Virus record (IMG/VR): IMGVR_UViG_3300009706_000028
Coordinates: 1-37,390 of that record
DNA: 37,390 nt
Origin: a virus
Direction: 5' to 3' (one strand)
The translations under genes and the position numbers were made by a program. Shown here in pieces: positions 1-12,000 of the stretch (position 1 is the first letter of the stretch; every line of letters begins with the position of its first letter). The notes under the pieces were generated by a model. That model did not search any database and had not been told where the DNA came from. It saw only the letters and a program-made list of their open reading frames with translations.

Positions 1-3000
1 GTCGTTATCAAATGTAACTTCAAATGTATCACCAATTTTTGTTGTTGGTGTTATTAGTGTTCCAACTATTGTTGGAACCGCTTGGCCTGTAATATTAACT
101 ATTGCTGTTGTTATCGAGCCGTCTATCCGTTCAATAATCTCAGGTTTTAATCCGCTATCAACTAATTTATGTACAGAGAATTCATTATTTGGGCCTCTTG
201 CAATATGTGCAGTTGAACCTACTGTTGGTTCAGTTGTTGCATTAACATTAGTATTTAAACCTGCTAATGTAGTATTGTCATATGCTCGATATGTAATATC
301 ATCTTTATGTACATATCCTGCAGTTGGTAATGCAGTTATTTCTGTAGTACCAATAGTATTCTTTGGCCAAACTTCCATTACTGGTGTTTTTGGCTTTCGT
401 AACCACCGCGTATCGTTTGTATGGTTAAGTTGTATAACATCGTCATTTAATGAATCAACCGATGTACTTTCATAAGTGAATTCAATCAATGGATTCTGTA
501 CCTTAACATCCGTTGCCTTAATTAATATTTCATTATCTGTGGTAATTCGTGTTGCACCAAAGTCACTTAGTTTAAGTGCAAACTCTTCATATAATGTAAG
601 TGCATCTTCATTAGTAATATTTGTATTACGAAGAAGACTTTTAATACTTTGGTTAGATCCTTTTTGTCGAATAAATCCTTTATAAAATTCATACGAAATA
701 TCATCATTGCCAGTAATGTTTGTTAAATAATCTCTTGGTTGATATCCTGTTAAATGTCTGGCCGAATCTCGTTGTGCTTTAGATACAACAGCATCAGTAG
801 TGTTATGAAATTTTCTATAATCATTAGCAACAGTATTAAAGTTTGGAAGAATAGTATCATTTTGAATAATATATCCACCAGACTCAACTTTACCGGTCCA
901 GTCATTTGTTTTAACAGCACTAAGTTTTAATTTTTCTTGGCGTAATCGAAACACTGGGTCATAAATTAAATCATTAAATCCTGTTTTGTTTTCAAAAAAC
1001 ATAACGTGTTCAGATTTGAACGTATTAACTTTTAATCCATAGATACCTATTCCAGATACTGTGCTAACTGAAAATGTATCTGCTTCTCTTTTAATATTTA
1101 AATTAGAAGCAGGAATATAGCCACCATTTTTATCAAGAATAGAATAAGTTCCATTAATAATTTCGTTGATGCTACTAATGCGTCCAAGTGATGTTGAATC
1201 TAATTTAATTTTATGTGCTGATGGACTTAATGCAATAAACGCTCCATCATCCCAGGTTGTTAATTGAGCCCAAAATATAAATTCTTTACCAGCGTGTTTC
1301 CAATCTAAAATAGTTTCTGCATCAATGTCCCACTCATCAAATATAAATCCAACCGCAGTTAAATATCGTTGATAACTAATTAAGAAATCAAACACCTCTT
1401 GTACATTGCTAAATTCAAATCCGTATTCAACTTCGGCAACTACATCATAATGTGTAGTATATTCTTCTACTCGAACTTCTTCAGTATCAACTGAATTGCT
1501 AGGGCCAGTAGTAACACTTGGTATAATTCTAAATACGGGATTAAATGGATCATATCCAAATACTTTATATCCCGTACTTGTAACTTCGATAATTACTCCA
1601 CTATATGATCTAACGCCTTCGCTGGCACTATTATAAATTGCAACAGATTTATCTTCTATTGGAATAAAAATACTATCCGAATCCCGTGTAGTGCTATACG
1701 AATCTGCTTGTATAGTAATGTTATTATTACTAATAAAGCCACCTGTTTTATAACCAAGATTTACTCCGGCTGTTTTTATGTCATTAGCAAAGCCAACATC
1801 ATAACTTATTCCTTGATCTAATAATAAATTATAAATCCATTGCTGATATCCAAAAACATATTCTTTTGTTGTGCTAGTATCAGTAAGTCCTAATTGATGA
1901 AATCTTAGTTCACTAATTTTCTTTCTTTTACTTGTATCCTCAAATAAAATTTGTGCCTTTTGTGCTTTGGCCCTTTTTAAATTTAATGTATCCCAATTCT
2001 TAGTTGCCCATTCTGCTGGGCGAGTTAAGAATGCTAATTTATTAATAATAAATGGCCATACAGGGTTTAATCTTATACTAAATTCTGCAGGCCCATAATC
2101 GCCGTTGCGCCATGGGTCATCTCTATGTGGGCCATATGGAACAGTATATCCTGATGCAGTAATTTGTACTGCTGGATCGCCAAAAATGCCTGATTGTACT
2201 GGATCTTTAAGTGTACCATATCCATCAACGGGAATATAATTACTTAAACCTGTTCGCTTAAATGGGTTATTAGTTAAGTAACTACTATCTGTAAAGTTTT
2301 CTCTAGCACCTGCTCTAATAATACCATTCTCTAAATCAGACCATAATGCAGTGTTGGTTTCAAGTGTAGTACCATATTGTGCATCCCACCACGATGGTTT
2401 AGAAGCAAAACCAAGCATCTCCCATGGGTGTGTATGTGGTCTATGTGTATCATAATAATACAAATAAATTCCACGCCATGCACCGGGTACTTCTTTGCCG
2501 TCTCTATCTGCTTCAGTAGCATAATTCCAAGTAAATGGTGAACTGCCATCATAGTCACGATGTGTAAATATATCAACTTTGTTTTCAACACTCCAACGTT
2601 GATATATTGGTTCCATTATTCTATTATATTCAAATAAACTATAATCATTATCTCTAAATTTGCCTGGAACATATTCGTATTGATTTAGTTCTGGCATATA
2701 ATCCTCAGAAATAAATTTGTCTGGAATAGCATTATAAATTCTTTTTTCAAGTTCTAATAAACAGTCATCCTTGTAATCACCATACATTAAAGTACGAGAT
2801 CCATCATGGCCGACTATAAAGTTTTTAGTGCCATTAAAATATGTATTATCACCTTCGGCTTTTGGACGATATACTTGATACATTCCCAACATACTTGGTG
2901 TTGACGGAACAAAAGAATTTTGTATATTTTCAAATTCTCGTATTTGAATTTTATCATCTTTTTGTACACCATCTGTAAAAATAATACGTGTAACTGTAGT

Positions 3001-6000
3001 ACCAGAACTAGTAATGGTTGTAGCAAATTTATAATCAGATACTTGATTTAGTAAACTATAATTAGTTTCAATATTATTCTTTTTGTATATGTAAATAATT
3101 TTTGTACGATCATTAACACCTGTGATTGATAACAATGATGATAAATCAATATGATCAGCATTAAATGGTACAGTTACATCTGTTTTTATAAAGTTATCTC
3201 CAAATGCAAATGCTTTTGTTTCTTGAAATACTTTTAAATTACTTCTTGTTGAATACATATCCAGTAGGATAGTATCTACAAATACATCTATAGGTGTAGT
3301 TAAATGCTTTGTTACTAAAAATTCTGCTCTTTGTAAAAATTTATTTTTAAAATTTACATATTGTCGTTGATTAAATCTTATCGAATCTAAAATATGAAAC
3401 GATTCATGATTAGCAAGTAACCCCATAAGAGGTAACATAGAACTTTCATGTTGTAGTATTTTTAATCCTAAACTCAAATCTTTTTTGCTGTCTCGATAAT
3501 TATTATTTCCATATGCAATACCAGAAAAATCAGATTGATTTTGAATAATCGATGTAAAATGTTCTTGTAGTTCACTCGAACTTGCAGAGGTTATATCATT
3601 ATTATCGGGATTTGCTTCCAATGAATCCGGAATTTCAAAATAATGTACATCATTGAGATTAACAGCATCTTTAGTAAATGATTTTACTTCAATTAATTGG
3701 TCTTTGCTTAATATTTTATTAGTTGTAAATGTTAATGTATTATCACTAATATTATAATCATATGCTGTCGATGTTGTTGATTGCTTTGCTAGATCACCGT
3801 CAACTGTAACTATTACATCTGCTGGACTATTTGTTACAGGTGTAGTTTGTAAAATATATTCTTGTGTACCGTCGACATCTGACTTGTATTTTTCAATAAC
3901 CCTTTGCTTATTAAATACATTAGTAGGATTCCAACTATTATTAAAATTATCAATTTTCCGTGTTTCAGGCGGAATTTTAAATTTAACTTCTGTCCAGCCA
4001 TCTGTTTGCCACGTCATATCTTTACCACTGTAAAGAATACCATCACTAATTGTTACATAATCACCATGATTGATTGTAGTTGTTAAGTTTAATAATACTC
4101 GGCTGATACCGTTTGAGGTATCAATATTAATTGTATAAATTCCTGTTTGGCCTTCAAGTAATGCTAAATCTACTTGCTCGGCCCACGCTATTTCGGCAGG
4201 CGTGTCATCATCCCATTCGTCAATATCCCACCTTGCTGAAGTATAATTTTCTGCGTTGTTGATTAAAATAATTTTTTTACCATCATATGATGCTATGTCA
4301 TCAAATTCTGCTATTTGACTTGATAAGTTTCCATGTATATTATTATAACTTAATGTATCTTCGACTAAATCAACATTTTCGATAAATGTTACATCACCAA
4401 TGTCTCTGTTTAAATTATATTGGTTATAATATTTGTAACCAAAAATGTCATATTTACTTGATGTTCCCCAGGTAGTTGTGTCTTCTAAATTATTTTGGAA
4501 AACAATATCAGCAACCTGGCCAAATTCTTTGTATTCTAATGCTTTACCTATAACCACATCAGCAGTACCGGTTGACATTTTATAACTAAAAATAGGGTTT
4601 CCTGTAAAATCACTACTCGGATATATGCCAATATCGTCTAACTTAATTGTATTTAAATCATATAATTGGAATAATGGCTCATCATTTTGTGCAGTCTTAC
4701 TTTGACTTAAAATCCAATCGGAGCCAGTCCAATGATATTCTAAACCTTTTCGTTCATCGCCCTCTGTAACAAGGATTTTTTGTTTTGTTAAAATACTTTT
4801 TATTTCTACAAGCGTACATACACCTGATGTTACTGTAGCCCTATAAATTTTTCCTAACTGATCGGCACCAGAGCCGGAATCGATATCCCATGGCTTTGAA
4901 TCCCATTGTCCTTCGGTTGCGCCCGAAGTTGCATTAACAATTTTCTCGCCGTCCCATTTAATAAAAGTTAACAAGTTAGTTGAATTTAAAAAGATAATTG
5001 TATCATCGGTTGCAATAGTAATTCCGTCAATTGTAACATTAGATGCATTATGAACAATGTCATATGTTTGATCGGCCGCAAAGTTTACAATGCCAGCACT
5101 TTCGATACCATAATTATATAGTTCTAGATCATTATCAAATTCAATAATTGGGCGAACGGCCTTACGAGCAGAATCTAATGCAAATTCTGTTGCTTTTTGT
5201 GTAACAGTTGAATCCCACGATACTTCGTCCCAGACATCGCCTGTTTTGTCCCATGGATTATCAACAATATCATTATATGTAACTCCGGTCGAAATACCAG
5301 TACCTCTTAATAATACATCTTTATGGTACCAACCATTTGTGCGACTCCATGGATTTGTATCTACAGCGCCTCGTTCAATAGTTATATAATCTATTTTATC
5401 AGTTATTAATGTTGGTGTATATGCCCGTGTATCATTAAGCACTGGTGATGTTATGTCTAGTAAATCGATACTTGTACCAACTCCTGTTACAATATAATCT
5501 TTATTAAGATATCCTTGTGGAGAAATATTACTACCAGTAAATCTAACTTTTAATCCATTAGTAAATTTTACCTCATTATATGATGTAAATGATGTTTTGC
5601 CAATTATATCAGATACAATATTAAGATTTGTACTGCCTTGTATAATATCAAATCTAATAAGTTCTGCTGGTTCGTACCAATAATAATTTTCATAGTTAAT
5701 AAATTTATCTATGTCAATTGGCGGTGCCCACGAATATGCTTTAGATTTAAATAATCTATTATGATTGTCAACATTGCTTCCTTCAACTGCTAATGTTTTA
5801 ATCGTATCATCATAAAACAATGCATTTGTAATTTCTGCTGTGTCAATATCTTTTGTTGTTAATACCGGTTCTAATTGATAGTTTTGTCTAGTATAATCAA
5901 TTTCTGGTAAGAAAAAATCTTGATCAGGTTTGAAAGATTTTGGATCTTTTCTTCCAATATAACCAGTTACTTTTGATGTGTTATCATCTGAAAACCATTG

Positions 6001-6081
6001 GTCAATTGTACTCTGGAAAAATTTATCCAGGGTATTAGTTTGCAGTATCTGTGGTAATTTTTTAAATGTTCTTTCTGTCAT
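1..6081 (-). CDS. Giant virion structural protein, 3' end outside window (baseplate wedge gp7-like by position)
   Basis: The minus strand is open without a stop from an ATG at 6079-6081 to the window edge, giving at least 2,027 codons; the C-terminus is missing. The start is 1 nt after the gp6 stop, so it is the next gene of the baseplate operon. The N-terminus reads MTERTFKKLPQILQT. The central part is Trp/Tyr-rich, with segments such as HTHPWEMLGFASKPSWW and repeated acidic-aromatic phrases (WDIDEWDDD, FDEWDID). I know such segments from very large 'virion structural proteins' of marine T4-like phages. I see no signal peptide, membrane segment or enzymatic motif. In T4 the gene after 6 is 7, the wedge initiator of about 1,000 residues, so a gp7 role is inferred from position only. 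It could also be a gp8/gp10-type or fibre-linked protein. Confidence 0.75.
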   Translation of the reverse strand, partial: MTERTFKKLPQILQTNTLDKFFQSTIDQWFSDDNTSKVTGYIGRKDPKSFKPDQDFFLPEIDYTRQNYQLEPVLTTKDIDTAEITNALFYDDTIKTLAVEGSNVDNHNRLFKSKAYSWAPPIDIDKFINYENYYWYEPAELIRFDIIQGSTNLNIVSDIIGKTSFTSYNEVKFTNGLKVRFTGSNISPQGYLNKDYIVTGVGTSIDLLDITSPVLNDTRAYTPTLITDKIDYITIERGAVDTNPWSRTNGWYHKDVLLRGTGISTGVTYNDIVDNPWDKTGDVWDEVSWDSTVTQKATEFALDSARKAVRPIIEFDNDLELYNYGIESAGIVNFAADQTYDIVHNASNVTIDGITIATDDTIIFLNSTNLLTFIKWDGEKIVNATSGATEGQWDSKPWDIDSGSGADQLGKIYRATVTSGVCTLVEIKSILTKQKILVTEGDERKGLEYHWTGSDWILSQSKTAQNDEPLFQLYDLNTIKLDDIGIYPSSDFTGNPIFSYKMSTGTADVVIGKALEYKEFGQVADIVFQNNLEDTTTWGTSSKYDIFGYKYYNQYNLNRDIGDVTFIENVDLVEDTLSYNNIHGNLSSQIAEFDDIASYDGKKIILINNAENYTSARWDIDEWDDDTPAEIAWAEQVDLALLEGQTGIYTINIDTSNGISRVLLNLTTTINHGDYVTISDGILYSGKDMTWQTDGWTEVKFKIPPETRKIDNFNNSWNPTNVFNKQRVIEKYKSDVDGTQEYILQTTPVTNSPADVIVTVDGDLAKQSTTSTAYDYNISDNTLTFTTNKILSKDQLIEVKSFTKDAVNLNDVHYFEIPDSLEANPDNNDITSASSSELQEHFTSIIQNQSDFSGIAYGNNNYRDSKKDLSLGLKILQHESSMLPLMGLLANHESFHILDSIRFNQRQYVNFKNKFLQRAEFLVTKHLTTPIDVFVDTILLDMYSTRSNLKVFQETKAFAFGDNFIKTDVTVPFNADHIDLSSLLSITGVNDRTKIIYIYKKNNIETNYSLLNQVSDYKFATTITSSGTTVTRIIFTDGVQKDDKIQIREFENIQNSFVPSTPSMLGMYQVYRPKAEGDNTYFNGTKNFIVGHDGSRTLMYGDYKDDCLLELEKRIYNAIPDKFISEDYMPELNQYEYVPGKFRDNDYSLFEYNRIMEPIYQRWSVENKVDIFTHRDYDGSSPFTWNYATEADRDGKEVPGAWRGIYLYYYDTHRPHTHPWEMLGFASKPSWWDAQYGTTLETNTALWSDLENGIIRAGARENFTDSSYLTNNPFKRTGLSNYIPVDGYGTLKDPVQSGIFGDPAVQITASGYTVPYGPHRDDPWRNGDYGPAEFSIRLNPVWPFIINKLAFLTRPAEWATKNWDTLNLKRAKAQKAQILFEDTSKRKKISELRFHQLGLTDTSTTKEYVFGYQQWIYNLLLDQGISYDVGFANDIKTAGVNLGYKTGGFISNNNITIQADSYSTTRDSDSIFIPIEDKSVAIYNSASEGVRSYSGVIIEVTSTGYKVFGYDPFNPVFRIIPSVTTGPSNSVDTEEVRVEEYTTHYDVVAEVEYGFEFSNVQEVFDFLISYQRYLTAVGFIFDEWDIDAETILDWKHAGKEFIFWAQLTTWDDGAFIALSPSAHKIKLDSTSLGRISSINEIINGTYSILDKNGGYIPASNLNIKREADTFSVSTVSGIGIYGLKVNTFKSEHVMFFENKTGFNDLIYDPVFRLRQEKLKLSAVKTNDWTGKVESGGYIIQNDTILPNFNTVANDYRKFHNTTDAVVSKAQRDSARHLTGYQPRDYLTNITGNDDISYEFYKGFIRQKGSNQSIKSLLRNTNITNEDALTLYEEFALKLSDFGATRITTDNEILIKATDVKVQNPLIEFTYESTSVDSLNDDVIQLNHTNDTRWLRKPKTPVMEVWPKNTIGTTEITALPTAGYVHKDDITYRAYDNTTLAGLNTNVNATTEPTVGSTAHIARGPNNEFSVHKLVDSGLKPEIIERIDGSITTAIVNITGQAVPTIVGTLITPTTKIGDTFEVTFDND

Positions 6082-6082
6082 A

Positions 6083-9000
6083 TTATCTAATCTTTAAATT
6101 CTGTTCTGTAAATCCTTTAACAACGTCGATATCAGTTACTTTTGCAACTGGTAAAAATAGTTCGTCAACTTCTGCTTTAACTTGGAATAGGTTACCAAAG
6201 TTACTTTCACTGTTTGTTGGCACTAATGCAACACTACTAATATTTGTTGGCATTGATTGATGTATAAATGCCGCAAGTTCTGTATAATAAAAACTCTCTC
6301 CCATGTCCCAATTATTAAGTAAAAAGAATCTATTAATTGCTTCAATAACTTGGCTCTTTACTTCGTTGTCACTTATGTCAGATCCAAGTGTTTTAATAAC
6401 TTTAAATGTTGCTTGTAGTTCGGTTATAGCCATTGAACCGAACAGTAATTTAAATTTCACTGGTCGGTAAATAATTTGATCACTAATACTTTTATAGTTA
6501 TTTAAATTATTAAACGAAATTGATAACTCAGTATTAGTTGGTGGAGCAGGAAATTCTACTAGTGTTTTATTATTTGCTTTCCACGAAAGAACGTTATCAT
6601 AATATGTTTTCGTTAATATAAAGATATCTATTAAGTTTGTTACGCTTGGATCAACTCGTTGATCGGTTGGAGCATAATGTTTCCATTGGAAGAATATTTT
6701 TTCTTCTGTGCTATTAGCAATTGTACTATCAGACGAATTAACTTTTGGTGTATTATATCCGCTTCTTCCAATAAATGCTGATAGTTTTAAAGTTCCATCA
6801 GTAGCATTTGTTAATGTAGTTAAACCATATGGCGTTACCGAAGCAATTTTCTTAAACACTTTTAAGTCTGTTCTGTAAATATATTTTCCAGCGTATGTAG
6901 AAGCATTTTGGATAATAACATTTTCTTCTGCTTGTGTATCTGCTTGTAGTACGTTTCGTGAAAGTTTATAATATGTATATCCGTCAAAGTCCGTATAAGT
7001 TTCTTCAAACAAATATCTTGCTACATCAACAAACTTGTCGAAACTTAAAGGATCATCTGGAATACCGTCGCCATCATTGTCGTGAAATGTAACTAATACT
7101 TTACGAGGATCTTGATAACCATCCGAATACGTTAACAATTTTGAAAGATTAAATTTAATATCTGTTTCTAAATTCTGATTTAATTTGATTACCGGTGTTC
7201 CTATTGTTGTTACCGGAGAATCTCCAGTTGGTGTTGAAAATGATACCGTTGTATCGCTAGTATAACCGTTACCTGGATCGGTAATTTCAACATGACTAAC
7301 AAATCCATCGATATTAATAGTGCTTGCACCAGTACCATTGGTTGTTTCGGCATATGAAATAAGTGGACGTCCTGTATAACCAAATCCAGGATCAATAATA
7401 TCAACTGATCTAATCGACCCGCTATTTGCAATTGTGCAAACTGGAGCAGGTGTCCAACCAGTGCCGCCGTTGTTTATTATTACAGCAGTAACCGCGCCGC
7501 CTGTTATTGTTACTGTGCCGGTGCCGTTGATCCCTGTATTTCCTGAGAACGCAACTGTTGCCGAAGTATATCCCGAGCCGCCGCCTGTTATTGTTATTGT
7601 ATCAATTATACCAGATGCATTTACAGTACACGTTGCAGTTGCTAATGTACCATCGCCCGAAATTGTTACCAAGGGCCGTGAATAATATCCGTTACCTGTG
7701 TTTCCTATTACAATACCGGTAACATTACCGGTAGCATTAACTGTTGCTGTTCCTGTAGTTGATGTGCCGCCAATTGGTGCTGTAGTAAATATTACCGTTG
7801 GAGGACTTCCTTGTGTATATCCTGAACCAGTATTAATCATTGTAACTGCTGTGATACTACTATTAAGTGTAGTTGCTCGTGCTTGTGCAATTGTTGAATA
7901 TCCGCCTCCAGTAAATGTAATAATTGCTGGTAGGTCGACACTAGTATAGCCCGAACCAGAATTAGTAACAGTTATACCGGTAACTGTACCTTCTTGGGTT
8001 GCGGTGGCTGTTGCTTGGCGCGATACACATGGTGCTGTGCCAGCAGGCGGCGCACCGATAGTTATTGTTGGAAGTGATTGATAACCACCGCCGCCAGTAA
8101 GGGGACTTGGTGAAAATGCAATGGATATAACTTTCCAATTAAGATCGAACGTTGCGCCGAGGCCACCTAATACTGGTACAGCAATTCCACCAGCAGTTGT
8201 GATATAATCACCACCTGCAAGCAATGTTGCGCCAGTAATTGCGCCGCCGCCGTCAACTGTATTAACTGTTATTGTTGCCGCTGTACCGCCAGTGAAGTCT
8301 CCACCACTTACAGTAAGAACATTACCTGCTGTATATCCTGCGCCGCCGTTGTTTATTGTTACTGGCGCACAGAGAGTTGGTGTACCTGTGTCATCACCTA
8401 CTGCCATATGTGCGACGCCAATGGCTTGTGTACCAAGTGCCGTGCCACATGAAATTGTTGCTTTACCAGCAGTTGGTGTAATCCAAGTTATTGTTAAGTT
8501 ATTATCGTCAACAAATGTAATTGTAGGAGCATCATAATGCCCTCTAATATTATAATATTTTGTTGCATCTGGACTTGCAAATCCTGCCATCAATAATGCA
8601 CTACCTAGTTTTGCAATATCAACGTTGACATGCTTTTTACCAAGATTGTGTGTTATGTTCCAAATTCCTGCTGGTGTCCCAGTAGTAAAATTAAATCCTG
8701 TGCCAGTTGCACCATTATTACCAAGGTTATGTGTTACAACAACATAACCGGCTTTGGTAACATTGGCTGGAAACTTGATTTTACATTGTGTGGTGCTAGT
8801 ATATTCAATAATCGGATGATCAAATCTGCCCTGGGCACTTATATCTGTCGAACCCTCAGTATAAACAACATCAATATTTGGATATTGTTCTCCTAAGTTA
8901 TGATTAATAATCCATTCATTAGTACTTAATTGTGCTGGGCTAACAAATTTTGACTTAATAATATCAATATAACCAATTGTATTTGAGTCCCATGTAACTT

Positions 9001-12000
9001 TTAAATTATTCTCATCAATAAATTCAACTGTCGGCTGCGAGTAAATATGATCAATTGCTAAATCATTCCCTCCTGATGTAACAATAATTTCATAATTAAC
9101 ATACTTTTGATTTAATCCATGATTTACATTCCAAACTGTACCTGAAAAACCAGGAGAATTAACCGTAACATCGGGTGTTGTAATATAGCCTCCGCCTTGG
9201 TCGGTTATTGTAGCGCCTGTTAATGCAGTGTCAATTGTTGCATATCCTAATGCAGTTATGCCGCCGCCGGCCGGAGCAGGAAATGCTATTGTAGGTAGTG
9301 ATGTATATCCTGCACCCGAAGCAAATAACTCAATTCCAATATCAGATATAGTATCATCTGCAATTGTTGGCAATGCTGTTGCTGACTCAGATAAATTTGC
9401 TTTTAATCTAAGAGAGCGGCCGCCGGTTGCAGTATTTAATACCCCGGAATTGTTAATCATAATTTCATTTTGAATACCGTTCGAATCAACTGTAACACTA
9501 TCTAAATAAGTTAGTGCAGGATCAATTGGTGCATATTCTGAACCGCCAATACCACCTGAAAGAAAGTTCCACGAAAGTTGTGCTACTGCGGTGGCCGGAT
9601 CAATTTCGCCAGGCTGTTGAAATTCAACAACAGGTGATGATGTATAACCATTACCCGGTGTTAAAATATTAATTCTATCAATTTGTGATCGTTTATCACT
9701 ATTAATTTTTAAAAGAGAAATTACATCTCTTTTTGCTTGTCCTGTTTTTACATCAACTGTTTTAAATGCATTGTCAAAATAGAATCTAACGTCTTCTTCA
9801 CTTTCAAAAATATAACGCATTCCTCTTGTTGATAAAGAAAAGTTTGCACTAGTAAGTGATGTTGCTTCAACGTATTCTATTTTAATAATCCAACTATCAT
9901 CTTTATTGGTATTAGTGTTATCTTGTGCATTAACTAAACTAAATTCTGTTGCTGTAGATAAGTTATTAGGATTGATTACATAAAATGCTGAAGTTTTATA
10001 ATCATAACCAATACCAAATGTGTTTTTAAGATCAAGTTGTGTAAAAATTGCTGTTTGTTCGGTGGTGTTAAATAATTTTCGAAATTTTGGATAAACCCGT
10101 GTTAAAATATATCCATCTGGTATAGAAACATTTAATTCAATCGGTCCAGTTGTTAATCCTGTTGGATTTCCTGATACAGTTAAATTTTCAACTGTAGCAA
10201 ATAATGTTAAAGACCTTGCAGAGTTTTGAAATTCTAGTAATGATTTCTCAACAATAAATTTATTTTTTCCTGTGCCGCTTGTACCTACAGTTTGATAATT
10301 AGTTGCAATACTTGCTACGTCTTGTTTTACAAAATACCCTTTATTACCGTCGGTTGACGATGGTAAAGTAACCCATTGCATAACTTCACTGGTAGTGAAT
10401 CGCCATGCTGAACTGCCATCGGCTGTGTGTACTGCTTTTCGATAAACATCATAATAAAAATTAATAACGTCGTCCTCTGATAATTGAGGTTGAACATATC
10501 TTTGAATAATAGTATTAGATGTTGTTGAAGATGTAAGTTCAGCAACAACTTGAATGTTCTGTTCGTCTTTGTAAATAAACCCATCTTCGGCAAATACATT
10601 TAAATTTTGTACAGTGCCGGTTGGATCATTAATGTCAATAAACCTACTATGCCCTGCGTGTGTTCTATTAATGGCTTTGATTTTAATAATGTCTGAATTC
10701 TTATATAATGGATATGTGTTATAATCCTCACCATTAACCATTCGATCCTGTGTATAAAATACTTGAGGAGCATTTGTTTTAATTTCAGCATTTGTTTCAG
10801 TTGCTAAACTATTGCTAATACTTCCAACAAGTCCAAGTGTTATGCTTAAGATATGAGTGGTATTGTTTTTACCTATGTAAGGTACTTGAATTGTTTGTAA
10901 ACCAATATCTTCTGGACGGGCCGTTGTTGTCAGGTTTGCACTTTGCCTATACCATACTCGTGTAGTTCCTGACGGTGCATCGCCAAATGAGCCATCTGCA
11001 AATCGTAATGATATTTTATCATTAACAGCCGACGTAACTGCAAAAATCTTTCTTTTATTTTTAAGTAAACTATTATAAACTACACTAGTACCATTTACGC
11101 TAGGTACTTTAGTCCAACTATCAAGTATAGTACCGGTTGAATCAACAGTTTGACACCAAACATCAAAATTATTAATATTCTCTTTATTAATAAAGATTTC
11201 TCTATTTGGTTGTGGCAGATCTAATGCAAAATCATCGAATGATAATGCACCTTGTTTTAGGTACATAAAGAATCCAGTTTGACTACTGTTATTACCTAAG
11301 CCATCATTGATGTAAAACATACTTAATCCATTTGCAGGATTTGGTTCTATTTCTTTCATAAACATGCCGTCTTCGAATGTAGCATTAACTACTTCGAACG
11401 GAAAACTTGCACCGTTAACATCCCCATTTAAAGAATAAGTAACTGCTAGATTTTTAATAGCATCAATAGTATATACTTCAATTGGAACAGCATCTACAGT
11501 ACCTTTTTTAACTGGAGTACCATATGGGTTTTGTGCTAGGAATGCCGCATTAAGTATTAATGTTAATTGTTCTAAATAATCAACATTATTTGGATCATTC
11601 CAATTTATTACTAAATTTGATAAATCATTTCCTGCACTATCAATAATTTGTTCGTCGGTTGATACAGCGAAAATCTTTATGACGCCGGCCGCTGGAAGAT
11701 TTCTCTTTGGAGTATAATTTAACATTTTTGCTAAACGTCGAATACTTTCGGTGCGTTCAGCAGTATCTAAAAAGTTTTCTCTAGTATTTAAGTCTTGTCT
11801 AAATGCAATTGTTTGGCCCATATATGCAAGTAGTTCAATGATAGCAATAAATTCACTGCTTTCGATAAAGTCATTAAATTCTTCTGGAAAATGCCGTTGT
11901 AAATATTCAATCATCGCACGTTTAATCGTATCAAAATCATATGCAGTAAAGTTAATTTCACTGAATGTTCGATAAATTGTTCTAAAATCTTCTGCGGCGA

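Noticed and set aside
275-685. Short plus-strand frames at the start of the window
   Set aside because: They lie antisense to the continuous giant minus-strand gene, have no ribosome binding sites and show no recognisable product.
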